From Pseudomonadota bacterium (lineage in GTDB: Bacteria; Pseudomonadota; Gammaproteobacteria; Acidiferrobacterales; Sulfurifustaceae): a DNA stretch of 6,937 nt. Positions 1 to 5,927 of this stretch are shown piece by piece; the first letter of the stretch is position 1, and each line of letters opens with the position of its first letter. A program made the translations under genes and the position numbers. Below the pieces are notes generated by a model. It did no database searches and was not told where the DNA came from. It saw nothing but the letters and a program-made list of their open reading frames with translations. The stretch lies in the NCBI GenBank assembly GCA_020354085.1, contig CP070641.1:439818-446754 (forward strand), given 5' to 3'.

Positions 1-491
1 TGCGACAGGCACATTAGCGCATCGGGATTGCGCAGCACGCTTTCAACCATGATGCCGACGGCTCGCTTGACCGCGGGCGTGTCGATGAGGCGTCCGCGAC
101 GCAGATCCGAAAACAGTGAATTGACCAGCACGCGCGCCGCCCCGTACGTGGCACCGATGGCCTCAAGCTCCTCTTCCAGCGTGGTCTGGTCGTTGTAAGG
201 CGAACGCGCGCCGGGATGATTGGTGATCTTGAGCAGGTCTTGTTCGATACGCACGGCGTGGTGGCTTGGTGCGGCGTTGGCGCGCGTGGTGGGCTGGTGC
301 ATGGCCACGGAATTGTCTTTCACTTCTATTGATACGAACTGGCAGTAGCGGGCCAGCTCGTCTATATCCTGCTTCGAGCGCACGCGGATGCCGGAGGCGA
401 GGAACGGCGTCTCCGACCACGGACGGTCGAGTTCGAGTACGTGCATCCCCGGTCGCAACTCGGCGACCTTGATACGTCTGCGCAGCGGCAT
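1..491 (-). CDS. HD-GYP domain cyclic-di-GMP phosphodiesterase, N-terminal part only (cut by window edge)
   Basis: Reading from the ATG at 491 gives 163 residues with no stop before the window edge. Residues about 5-50 (IKVAELRPGMHVLELDRPW, then the FLASGIRVRS stretch and a hydrophobic FVSIEV strand) match the DUF3391 domain found at the N-terminus of many HD-GYP proteins. A linker follows, then a helical stretch (about 100-163) ending in VESVLRNPDALMCLS, the sequence that usually leads directly into the HD-GYP domain. Family members hydrolyse the second messenger cyclic di-GMP in the cytoplasm and so influence motility and biofilm formation. The catalytic HD and GYP motifs lie outside the window, so activity cannot be judged. 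A purine-rich GGTGGAAAG sits just upstream of the ATG and supports this start. The gene is divergent from the radical SAM gene. The family call is confident; the specific role is inference. Confidence 0.88.
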   Translation of the reverse strand, partial: MPLRRRIKVAELRPGMHVLELDRPWSETPFLASGIRVRSKQDIDELARYCQFVSIEVKDNSVAMHQPTTRANAAPSHHAVRIEQDLLKITNHPGARSPYNDQTTLEEELEAIGATYGAARVLVNSLFSDLRRGRLIDTPAVKRAVGIMVESVLRNPDALMCLS

Positions 492-512
492 GTCTTTCCA
501 CCGTCCCGACCG

Positions 513-524
513 CGGCAGCTGCCG
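513..524. promoter_or_regulatory. 12-bp perfect palindrome upstream of the HD-GYP gene
   Basis: CGGCAGCTGCCG is a perfect inverted repeat without a spacer, lying 22 bp upstream of the HD-GYP start codon. It could be an operator or a short hairpin in the 5' leader. In GC-rich DNA such a palindrome can also arise by chance, and I recognise no known regulator motif. The rest of 492-780 shows no gene: the overlapping open frames are shadows with arginine-rich, family-less translations. Confidence 0.2.
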
Positions 525-726
525 AGCGGGGCTGTTCTTTGTCTCTAAACTGTTGATTTCTGTGCAAGAAGGGTGCCGTTCTGCGCCTGGTCGCAACCCC
601 TAGATACGGCAAGGAAAAACCGGACGACGAGCGGCACAGGAGACGGTTGCTACGGGCGCTGGGCGACGCATGTGCCGCGATGCGACGGACCGGTCGTATC
701 CGCCTGAACACCCCCATACGGCGGGG

Positions 727-755
727 TTGAACCGGCGGGTCGGCAACGCTAGCGT
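727..755 (+). promoter_or_regulatory. Candidate sigma-70 promoter of the radical SAM gene
   Basis: TTGAAC (727-732) is followed after 17 bp by TAGCGT (750-755). The -35 keeps TTGA, and the -10 keeps the important first T, A and last T. Spacing is ideal. Transcription would start near 762, leaving about 20 nt of leader that just contains the Shine-Dalgarno at 769-776. The -10 is weak, so this is only a candidate. Confidence 0.3.
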
Positions 756-768
756 ACGGGCCCGGCCC

Positions 769-776
769 AGGGGAGA
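769..776 (+). promoter_or_regulatory. Strong ribosome binding site fixing the start of the radical SAM gene
   Basis: AGGGGAGA ends four bases before the ATG at 781. It selects this ATG over the upstream in-frame ATG at 670. The 37 extra residues that the longer form would add show no resemblance to the family and are rich in Arg and Pro. Confidence 0.8.
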
Positions 777-780
777 CATC

Positions 781-1854
781 ATGGCACTGTCGCGTCCAGC
801 ACCACAGCGTTACCAGCTCGTCGAAACTCGCCTGCAAGAACGTGTCGGCGACGGCAAGACACGCTGTCATCTCTGTCTCTGGCGCTGCGGTTTAAAGCAT
901 GGGCAACGCGGCTTCTGTCAGGCGCACGTCAACCGTTATGGCACGCTCTACAACCTATCCTACGGAATTCTGTCGGCGATCGACGTCGGCCCGATTGAGG
1001 CCAAACCGGTACGTCACTTCCGGCCCGGCACGCAGGTCATGTCGGTGGGTAGCTACGGCTGCAGCTTTCGCTGCGGCGGGTGCCACAACTTGGAGATCTC
1101 GTGGGGTGTCACCGCACTCGATGATCTGGCGCGCGGAGAATCCACTGCTGCCTACGTTACTCCGGCAGAACTCGTGGCTGCCGCGCAGCGCCATGGCGCA
1201 CAAGGCATTGCGTTTACCTATTCCGAGCCGGCCGTTTGGCTGGAGTATGTGCTCGACGTCGCGGATGCCGCCCATGCCGCTGGCCTCTATACCGTCTACG
1301 TGTCGAACAGCTTCGTGACGCACGAAGCCTTGGCGTTGTTGCCCGGCAAGATCGATGTGCTGTGTTCTGACATCAAGAGTTTGGACGACGCCTTCTACAA
1401 AGACATCTGCCAGGCTGCGCGTGTATCGCAGGTATTGGATGCGATCGCCGAGGCCCACCGCCTCGGGATTCATGTCGAGACGCGCACCAACGTTATTCCC
1501 GGTCGCAACGACGATCCGGACATGCTGCGCGCGATTGCCACTTGGGTGCGCGACCATCTGGGCGCAGACAGCCCGTGGCACATCACACGCTTTTTCCCTG
1601 CCTACAAGCTTGTGCATTTGCCAGCGACCGACGGTGCGACGTTGTGGCGGGCGCATGATGTGGCGCGCGCGGTGGGGTTGACCAACGTCTACGTATACGA
1701 CGACAAAGGTTGCGACTGCGCGCAACACAATCTTCCCATTGCGATGTATCTCGATCAGGATCCGTCCGCCGTCCACGCGGTGAAGAAGTGCGCCGAAAGT
1801 TGTTGCGGGGACGAGGGCATCCTCCTCAAGAAATACGAGACGCCGCGCAGTTAA
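781..1854 (+). CDS. amrS: AmrS-family radical SAM enzyme (AmmeMemoRadiSam system type)
   Basis: This 357-residue protein carries the radical SAM cluster motif CX3CX2C at C94, C98 and C101 in the context SYGCSFRCGGCHNLEIS. That context, together with TYSEP (146-150), the NVIPGRNDDP stretch and WHITRFFPAYK, is typical of the AmrS group related to pyruvate formate-lyase activases. A second cysteine set near the N-terminus (C29, C32, C36, C46) is also usual for this family. Such enzymes cleave S-adenosylmethionine with a [4Fe-4S] cluster to make a 5'-deoxyadenosyl radical; the substrate of AmrS is not known to me. The C-terminus is odd: instead of the usual CPxCG-type ending it has C311, C313, C337, C341 and C342 in GCDCAQHN and KKCAESCCGDEG. 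The usual partners (AMMECR1 and Memo proteins) are not in the window. Length is normal. The family is confident; naming it AmrS rather than a sister group is less so. Confidence 0.85.
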   Translation: MALSRPAPQRYQLVETRLQERVGDGKTRCHLCLWRCGLKHGQRGFCQAHVNRYGTLYNLSYGILSAIDVGPIEAKPVRHFRPGTQVMSVGSYGCSFRCGGCHNLEISWGVTALDDLARGESTAAYVTPAELVAAAQRHGAQGIAFTYSEPAVWLEYVLDVADAAHAAGLYTVYVSNSFVTHEALALLPGKIDVLCSDIKSLDDAFYKDICQAARVSQVLDAIAEAHRLGIHVETRTNVIPGRNDDPDMLRAIATWVRDHLGADSPWHITRFFPAYKLVHLPATDGATLWRAHDVARAVGLTNVYVYDDKGCDCAQHNLPIAMYLDQDPSAVHAVKKCAESCCGDEGILLKKYETPRS

Positions 1855-1857
1855 CGG

Positions 1858-1877
1858 TGCGCGCTGTCAGGCGCGCA
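1858..1877. terminator. GC hairpin between convergent genes, possible bidirectional terminator
   Basis: TGCGCGC (1858-1864), loop TGTCAG and GCGCGCA (1871-1877) form a perfect 7-bp stem. It begins 4 bp after the radical SAM stop codon and overlaps the last codons and stop of sthA. No T run follows on either strand, so it is not a classical intrinsic terminator. It may act as a barrier or need Rho. Confidence 0.4.
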
Positions 1878-3252
1878 GCTGGTTCCACGCGTCAAGTGCG
1901 GCGATCTTGTAGGCCTCCGCCAGCGTCGGATAATTAAAGGCACGCTCAATGAAGTATTCGAGCGTGCCACCAAGTTCCAAGACAGCCTGGCCAATATGGA
2001 CAAGCTCGGTGGCGCCTTCGCCGACGATGTGCACGCCGAGCAGGCGTCGATCGCTGCGCGCTACGAGCAACTTAAGCAGACCCTCCTGCAGTCCGAGAAT
2101 TTGGCCGCGCGCGGTTTCGCGCAGACGTGCGCGTCCGGTGACGTGGTCGATAGCCTCGCGCTGCAAATCTTGTTCATTGCGTCCCACCGTGCTGATCTCT
2201 GGGACGGTATAAATGCCGTACGGGAACACGGGTGAGGTCTCGCCGCAACGCGCACCGAAAGCGTGCAGTGCCGCAATCCGTCCCTGTTCAAAGGAGACAG
2301 CGGCAAGGCTGGGAAAACCAATGACGTCGCCGGCCGCGTAGATGTGCGGGACCGACGTTTGAAAGTGGGCATTGACGGCAATAAGGCCGCGCGCGTTGGC
2401 CGTAAGCCCCGCGTTAGCAAGTTGCAGGTCGTCCACGCAGCCACTGCGTCCGGCGGTAAACAACAGCAAGTCACCGGAGATATGTTCGCCATTGGCAAGG
2501 ATCACGTCTACATTGCGGCCGCGGCGCGCGATCTCGGCGATGTTGACGCCGAGGCGCAGGTGCATGCCGCTCGCCTGCAACTGGTGTATGAACTCATCGA
2601 TGATCTCGTAATCGATGAATTCGAGCACGCGGGGCTTACCGTGGATCAGTGTGACGTCTAGACCCAGCGCCCGGCACATGGTCGCGTACTCGAGGCCAAT
2701 GACCCCGGCGCCCACTACAACGGCGCGCCGCGGTAAGGCGGGGATGCGTAGGAGGCTATCACTGTCGACGATGCAATCGTCATCAAACGGCACTGTTCCG
2801 GGACGGCGCGGACGCGTACCGGTGGCGATCAAGACGTAGTCGGTGGAGTGGTCGGATACGGTGCCGTCGCCATGGGCGACAGCGATATGGTGGGCATCGA
2901 CGAAGGACGCGGTGCCATGGACGATAGCGACGTGGTTGCGCGCGAGCTGGTCGTGAGTAATGGCGACTTCGTGGTCGATGGTGATCGCCAGGCGCTCGCG
3001 CAGGTCGGCCAGCGTGACATCGGTCTTGACGCAATAGTCCGGTCCGTAAATACCGCGTTGCTGCTGCCCCGTCAGGTAGAGGATGGCCTCGCGCAGCGTC
3101 TTGCTGGGCAGCGTACCGGTGTGGGCGGACACGCCGCCAACCTGCGCGGCACGCTCGACGAGCAAGACGCGCTTTCCAAGTTTGGCTGCTTGAATGGCGC
3201 CACGCTGACCCGCTGGACCGCTACCGATGACCACCATGTCATAGTGCGGCAT
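1867..3252 (-). CDS. sthA: Soluble pyridine nucleotide transhydrogenase (Si-specific NAD(P)+ transhydrogenase)
   Basis: This 461-residue flavoprotein has the two-dinucleotide-domain disulfide reductase fold: FAD site GSGPAG (10-15) with E33, NAD(P) site GAGVIG (181-186), and a second FAD motif AAGDVIGFPS. The enzyme moves hydride between NADPH and NAD+ in the cytosol to balance the pools. True disulfide reductases carry CX4C after the FAD motif; here the positions are S42 and T47 in VGGVSAHTGTLPSK, so no redox disulfide is possible. The catalytic C-terminal HPT motif is also replaced, by FNYPTLAEAYK, as in E. coli SthA. Both losses point to transhydrogenase rather than lipoamide or glutathione reductase. 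E. coli SthA (about 466 residues) still keeps the first cysteine, whereas this protein lacks both. GAGAG lies upstream of the ATG. The gene follows a helical hypothetical by 12 nt, probably as one operon. Confidence 0.92.
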   Translation of the reverse strand: MPHYDMVVIGSGPAGQRGAIQAAKLGKRVLLVERAAQVGGVSAHTGTLPSKTLREAILYLTGQQQRGIYGPDYCVKTDVTLADLRERLAITIDHEVAITHDQLARNHVAIVHGTASFVDAHHIAVAHGDGTVSDHSTDYVLIATGTRPRRPGTVPFDDDCIVDSDSLLRIPALPRRAVVVGAGVIGLEYATMCRALGLDVTLIHGKPRVLEFIDYEIIDEFIHQLQASGMHLRLGVNIAEIARRGRNVDVILANGEHISGDLLLFTAGRSGCVDDLQLANAGLTANARGLIAVNAHFQTSVPHIYAAGDVIGFPSLAAVSFEQGRIAALHAFGARCGETSPVFPYGIYTVPEISTVGRNEQDLQREAIDHVTGRARLRETARGQILGLQEGLLKLLVARSDRRLLGVHIVGEGATELVHIGQAVLELGGTLEYFIERAFNYPTLAEAYKIAALDAWNQLRA

Positions 3253-3264
3253 CCGGACTCTCTG

Positions 3265-4443
3265 TTATATCCGTGTGCTCAGCTCGGCTTCCGCCTGAAC
3301 CTTGGCGCGCAGCAATTCATCGGCGATCGACTCCCAAGGCTCGAGCGGAGTGGAAATCATTTGCGAAACGCGACGCGAGAATTTGTAGTACACATCTAGC
3401 TCTTCGTCGCGGAGCGGTTCGACGATGGCTTCGAGAAACGGGATCAAGGCCTCGATCAGGCGCAGTCTCTCGCGCTTGCTGAGGAGGTCCGCGTCTTCTT
3501 CCTTGGCTTCGAAATACGCGTTGGCGTCTTCCACCATGGTCTCAGCGGCACGGCCTAGATGTTCGAAATCGAGGCTCAGCATGCCGTAGGCGCGCTGGTA
3601 CATGCGGAAGAGTTCGACCACCTGCGTCTTGAGATCATCGAGACGCGGATAGCGCTGCACGGCGTCGGCGAAGCGCGTGAAGATGTCGTCGTAACCGGCG
3701 TCCTTCTCGTCGAACCGGTTTTCCATGCGCTCGCGCATGCGCGGATTCATGGCCATTTGCGAAAGGCGCTTGAGCGTTAAGAGCTGCTCGCGCAACTCGG
3801 CCTCGCGGTTGCGTGATTCGCGACGCGCGAATTTGAGATTTACCTCGGCTTCACTGAAATCGAAGGACGCGACCACCTCGCGCTTGATCTGTGCCTCGAA
3901 GGCGCCGTGCATCTCGCTGCCGAGTTGACCGGCCAGGCGGCGCTTGAGTTGGTCGCGCGCCGTGCGCGCGATCCGGAACACGTCCAGGCTGCGCGATTCG
4001 TTTTCCTTGGCGGTGAGATACTCCTGCATGCCGCGGTGCAGGGCCTCGATGCGTGAGACGAATTCATGTGAGAACGCCAGGAACGGTCCGACAAAGACCT
4101 CGTTTTCCTGAGCCGAAACCGGTTCGATCTCGAGTTGTTCACGCAGCAGCTTGATCTTGCCGCCGAGCGAGACGGCGCATTTGGAGACACCGGCAATTGT
4201 ACCGGCGATGGCGGTAAAGGATTGGTGGATGCGGCGCGTCGCCTTGAGCGTTTCGATAAGCTTGCGCAGCATTGTTTCCTCGCCGCTGGTGCGGAGAAAC
4301 AATGCCTGCAGGCTTTGGCGCGCATCGTCGAGTTGCTCGCGTCGCAGCAGCGCGTGGTCTTCGATGAAATAAAGCGCCGTCAACGACACCAGGGCCTCGC
4401 GTTGCGAGGCATCGAGCAAAGTATTGGATAGATCAATCGTCAT
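3265..4443 (-). CDS. Uncharacterised helical, coiled-coil-rich protein, co-transcribed with sthA
   Basis: I do not recognise a family. From the ATG at 4443 it is 392 residues, rich in Glu, Arg, Leu and Ala, nearly free of proline and with one cysteine (C89). It looks all-alpha, with long charged heptad-like stretches (about 145-245 and 315-380). One glycine/alanine-rich apolar stretch, FTAIAGTIAGVSKCAVSLGG (75-94), could be a buried helix or amphipathic membrane-contacting segment; it is too polar to call transmembrane. No signal peptide and no nucleotide-binding or metal motif is visible. A TTG at 4503 would add 20 residues; I prefer the ATG because the TTG overlaps the likely -10. No clear Shine-Dalgarno precedes the ATG. 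Only 12 nt separate its stop from sthA, so the two are probably one operon, though a functional link is inference. Codon use matches its neighbours and the frame is intact, so it is a real gene. Confidence 0.85.
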   Translation of the reverse strand: MTIDLSNTLLDASQREALVSLTALYFIEDHALLRREQLDDARQSLQALFLRTSGEETMLRKLIETLKATRRIHQSFTAIAGTIAGVSKCAVSLGGKIKLLREQLEIEPVSAQENEVFVGPFLAFSHEFVSRIEALHRGMQEYLTAKENESRSLDVFRIARTARDQLKRRLAGQLGSEMHGAFEAQIKREVVASFDFSEAEVNLKFARRESRNREAELREQLLTLKRLSQMAMNPRMRERMENRFDEKDAGYDDIFTRFADAVQRYPRLDDLKTQVVELFRMYQRAYGMLSLDFEHLGRAAETMVEDANAYFEAKEEDADLLSKRERLRLIEALIPFLEAIVEPLRDEELDVYYKFSRRVSQMISTPLEPWESIADELLRAKVQAEAELSTRI

Positions 4444-4502
4444 GTCGCACTGGCGATAATCCGACGCGCCACACGCTTTCAGACCGTACGCGGAGCCGAC
4501 CA

Positions 4503-4511
4503 ACTATAGCA
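4503..4511 (-). promoter_or_regulatory. Extended -10 promoter of the hypothetical-sthA operon
   Basis: On the minus strand TGC-TATAGT (4511-4503) is an extended -10 element (TGn followed by five of six consensus bases). No good -35 is seen, which extended -10 promoters tolerate. Start near 4496 would give a leader of about 50 nt before the ATG at 4443. Confidence 0.45.
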
Positions 4512-4532
4512 TCCTCGGCCGTGCGCTATTTT

Positions 4533-4564
4533 CCTGACCGCGACCGCTCCGGCGAGCGGTCAGG
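4533..4564. repeat. Overlapping, mutually exclusive hairpins between divergent promoters
   Basis: GACCGC occurs twice in tandem (4536-4541, 4542-4547) facing one GCGGTC arm. Two stems compete for it: GACCGCTC/GAGCGGTC (4542-4549 with 4554-4561, loop CGGC) and CCTGACCGC/GCGGTCAGG (4533-4541 with 4556-4564). No T run follows on either strand, so it is not an intrinsic terminator. It lies upstream of both divergent transcription starts and would act at the DNA level, if at all. Confidence 0.5.
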
Positions 4565-4595
4565 GGCAGGCAGAATCGGCGGGATTTCGCCTGGC

Positions 4596-4627
4596 TTGAC
4601 CTAAGCTATTCATTTGTAGGCTACAAT
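4596..4627 (+). promoter_or_regulatory. Putative htpX promoter with a palindrome over the -10
   Basis: TTGACC (4596-4601) and TACAAT (4622-4627) are good -35 and -10 hexamers, but the spacer is 20 bp, longer than the usual 16-18. The -10 is embedded in a 13-bp palindrome, TTGTAG-G-CTACAA (4614-4626). Over-long spacing combined with a dyad at the -10 suggests that a regulator may be needed. It does not resemble a sigma-32 promoter, since no CCCCAT-like -10 is seen. The leader to the htpX ATG would be about 90 nt. Confidence 0.45.
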
Positions 4628-4668
4628 ACGTCGGTCTTGGTCGGTGCCGGTATTGAACCGAGCGGCTG

Positions 4669-4718
4669 AAGCCCCTATCTAAGGTGACAACCTAAACCCC
4701 TGAACGAGGTGGAGACCT
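4669..4718 (+). repeat. Imperfect 25-nt tandem repeat in the htpX leader, overlapping the ribosome binding site
   Basis: Copies 4669-4693 and 4694-4718 are identical at 16 of 25 positions. Conservation is in blocks: AA, CCCCT, AGGTG and ACCT. Each copy ends in a dyad AGGTnnnnACCT (4682-4693, loop GACA; 4707-4718, loop GGAG). The second dyad contains GAGGTGGAG (4706-4714), the purine-rich ribosome binding site of htpX, with GGAG 11 nt before the ATG. AAGGT (4681-4685) can also pair with ACCTT (4715-4719). It could be a pair of protein sites or a translation-controlling RNA. Confidence 0.55.
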
Positions 4719-4725
4719 TACGCGT

Positions 4726-5625
4726 ATGTTCAAACGTGTTGCGCTGTTCCTAGTCACTAACCTAGCGATCCTGGTCGTGCTGAGCATCACCATCGCCGTG
4801 CTCGAGCGCGTGTTCGGTGTGAACCTGAACCAGCTTGATCCCTCAGGCGGCATCAACATGCAGGCGCTATTGATCTTCGCGGCTATCCTCGGTTTCGGCG
4901 GGTCGTTCATTTCGCTCGCCATGTCCAAGTTCATGGCCAAGCGCATGACCGGCGCGGTGGTGATCGAACAGCCGCGCAACAGCACCGAGCAGTGGCTGGT
5001 CGAGACCGTGCGTCGTCAGGCCAAACAAGCTGGCATTGGCATGCCGGAGGTGGCAGTCTACGACGCGCCTGACATCAACGCGTTTGCCACAGGCATGAAC
5101 CGCAACAACGCCCTGGTCGCGGTCAGTACCGGCCTGCTCAACAACATGAGCCAGGCTGAGGCCGAGGCGGTGCTCGGGCATGAGGTCTCGCACGTCGCCA
5201 ACGGCGACATGGTGACGCTCACGCTTATTCAGGGCGTGGTCAATACATTCGTCATCGTGCTGTCGCGCGTGATCGGCCACCTGGTCGACAAGGTCGTGTT
5301 CAAAACCGAGCGCGGCTACGGGCCGGCCTATTACGTCACCTGGATTATCGCCGAGATCGTGCTCGGCATCCTGGCCAGCATGATCGTGATGTGGTTCTCG
5401 CGCCAGCGCGAGTTCCGCGCCGATGCCGGCGGGGCGCGCTTGGCGAGCCGCGACAAGATGGTGGCCGCGCTGGAGGCGCTGCGCCGAGCGCATGAGCCGT
5501 CCGCGTTGCCCAATCAAATGGCGGCGTTCGGTATCAACGGTGGTTTGGGCAGCGGCATTAAGAAGCTGTTCATGTCGCACCCGCCGCTTGAGGAGCGCAT
5601 CGCCGCGCTCAAGGCGCGTGGCTAA
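4726..5625 (+). CDS. htpX: Membrane-bound zinc metalloprotease HtpX (M48 family)
   Basis: This 299-residue protein is close to the 293 residues of E. coli HtpX. It has two N-terminal membrane segments (about 5-25 and 45-66), a cytoplasmic catalytic region with the zinc motif HEVSH (H151, E152, H155), two further hydrophobic stretches (about 165-190 and 202-223), and the third zinc ligand E229 in SRQREFRADAGGA. The tail HPPLEERIAALK is a family hallmark. HtpX degrades misfolded or damaged inner-membrane proteins alongside FtsH; in E. coli it is induced by envelope stress through Cpx and by heat. I see neither a CpxR-like repeat nor a heat-shock promoter here, so control may differ. The ATG follows GAGGTGGAG and matches the MFKR start of relatives. 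A strong terminator follows 35 nt after the stop, so the gene is probably monocistronic. Confidence 0.96.
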   Translation: MFKRVALFLVTNLAILVVLSITIAVLERVFGVNLNQLDPSGGINMQALLIFAAILGFGGSFISLAMSKFMAKRMTGAVVIEQPRNSTEQWLVETVRRQAKQAGIGMPEVAVYDAPDINAFATGMNRNNALVAVSTGLLNNMSQAEAEAVLGHEVSHVANGDMVTLTLIQGVVNTFVIVLSRVIGHLVDKVVFKTERGYGPAYYVTWIIAEIVLGILASMIVMWFSRQREFRADAGGARLASRDKMVAALEALRRAHEPSALPNQMAAFGINGGLGSGIKKLFMSHPPLEERIAALKARG

Positions 5626-5660
5626 CGCCGAACGGCAAGACTAGGTACGCATGTCGTAAC

Positions 5661-5688
5661 AAAACGCGCCGCTCTGCGGCGCGTTTTT
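5661..5688 (+). terminator. Intrinsic terminator of htpX
   Basis: ACGCGCCGC, loop TCT and GCGGCGCGT form a perfect GC stem, extended by AAAA/TTTT and followed by TTTTTATTT. The 12-bp stem (5661-5672 with 5676-5687) and U tail are classical for Rho-independent termination on the plus strand. Confidence 0.93.
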
Positions 5689-5694
5689 ATTTGT

Positions 5695-5719
5695 GCCCTC
5701 CCGGGATGGAGTAATGCCG
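5695..5719 (+). repeat. Perfect 25-bp direct repeat, copy 1
   Basis: These 25 bases recur exactly at 5748-5772, giving a 53-bp period. Each copy contains a CTCC-CGGGAT-GGAG hairpin and the linker start TAATGCCG. Flanking bases differ on both sides. Confidence 0.9.
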
Positions 5720-5746
5720 CCTGAGCACAGGGATGTGCGGAGCGGC
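5698..5746 (+). repeat. Two-hairpin repeat unit A
   Basis: Hairpin 1 is CTCC, loop CGGGAT, GGAG (5698-5711). The linker TAATGCCGCCTGA is 13 nt (5712-5724). Hairpin 2 is GCAC, loop AGGGAT, GTGC (5725-5738). The tail is GGAGCGGC (5739-5746). Confidence 0.75.
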
Positions 5747-5747
5747 G

Positions 5748-5772
5748 GCCCTCCCGGGATGGAGTAATGCCG
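5748..5772 (+). repeat. Perfect 25-bp direct repeat, copy 2 (truncated unit)
   Basis: Identical to 5695-5719. It keeps hairpin 1 and the first bases of the linker, then runs directly into the tail of the oppositely oriented unit at 5773-5819, as if two units were joined head to tail in inverse orientation. Confidence 0.9.
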
Positions 5773-5819
5773 GCCGCTCTCGGCATCTTGCCTCCCGCGG
5801 CATTGGTACGTCCCTGTAC
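5773..5819 (-). repeat. Two-hairpin repeat unit B
   Basis: Read on the minus strand: hairpin 1 is GTAC, loop AGGGAC, GTAC (5819-5806). The linker CAATGCCGCGGGA is 13 nt (5805-5793). Hairpin 2 is GGCA, loop AGA, TGCC (5792-5782). The tail is GAGAGCGGC (5781-5773). Stems differ completely from unit A but stay fully paired. Confidence 0.72.
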
Positions 5820-5838
5820 GGCACGAGAATACAGGCGA

Positions 5839-5900
5839 CCGCTATGGATGGCGGGAGGTAGAGCGATGTGCAGGGATGCACAAATCCCGCGCCGCGCGGG
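5839..5900 (+). repeat. Divergent hairpin repeat with a different linker, plus GC hairpin
   Basis: CCGC, loop TATGGATG, GCGG (5839-5854) is followed by the linker GAGGTAGAGCGA (5855-5866), then TGTGC, loop AGGGAT, GCACA (5867-5882). A further perfect hairpin CCCGCG-CCG-CGCGGG follows at 5886-5900. The loops match units A to C, but the linker is of another type, so this may be a second subtype of the same family. Confidence 0.6.
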
Positions 5901-5927
5901 AGCGCGCTGGGCGCATGGGCGATGCGG

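Noticed and set aside
670..780. Longer N-terminus of the radical SAM protein from the ATG at 670
   Set aside because: The strong AGGGGAGA site lies directly before the ATG at 781, and the extra residues do not resemble the family.
163..870. 235-codon open frame on the minus strand spanning the divergent intergenic region
   Set aside because: It overlaps the HD-GYP gene in another frame and the start of the radical SAM gene; its translation is Arg/Pro-rich with no family features.
955..1776. 273-codon open frame antisense to the radical SAM gene
   Set aside because: Shadow of a well-supported gene in GC-rich DNA; no recognisable domain.
4444..4503. TTG start at 4503 extending the helical hypothetical by 20 residues
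   Set aside because: It overlaps the probable extended -10 element, and the added segment has no clear conservation signal by eye.
4867..5580. 237-codon open frame antisense to htpX
   Set aside because: His/Arg/Asp-rich translation typical of an antisense shadow; htpX itself is certain.
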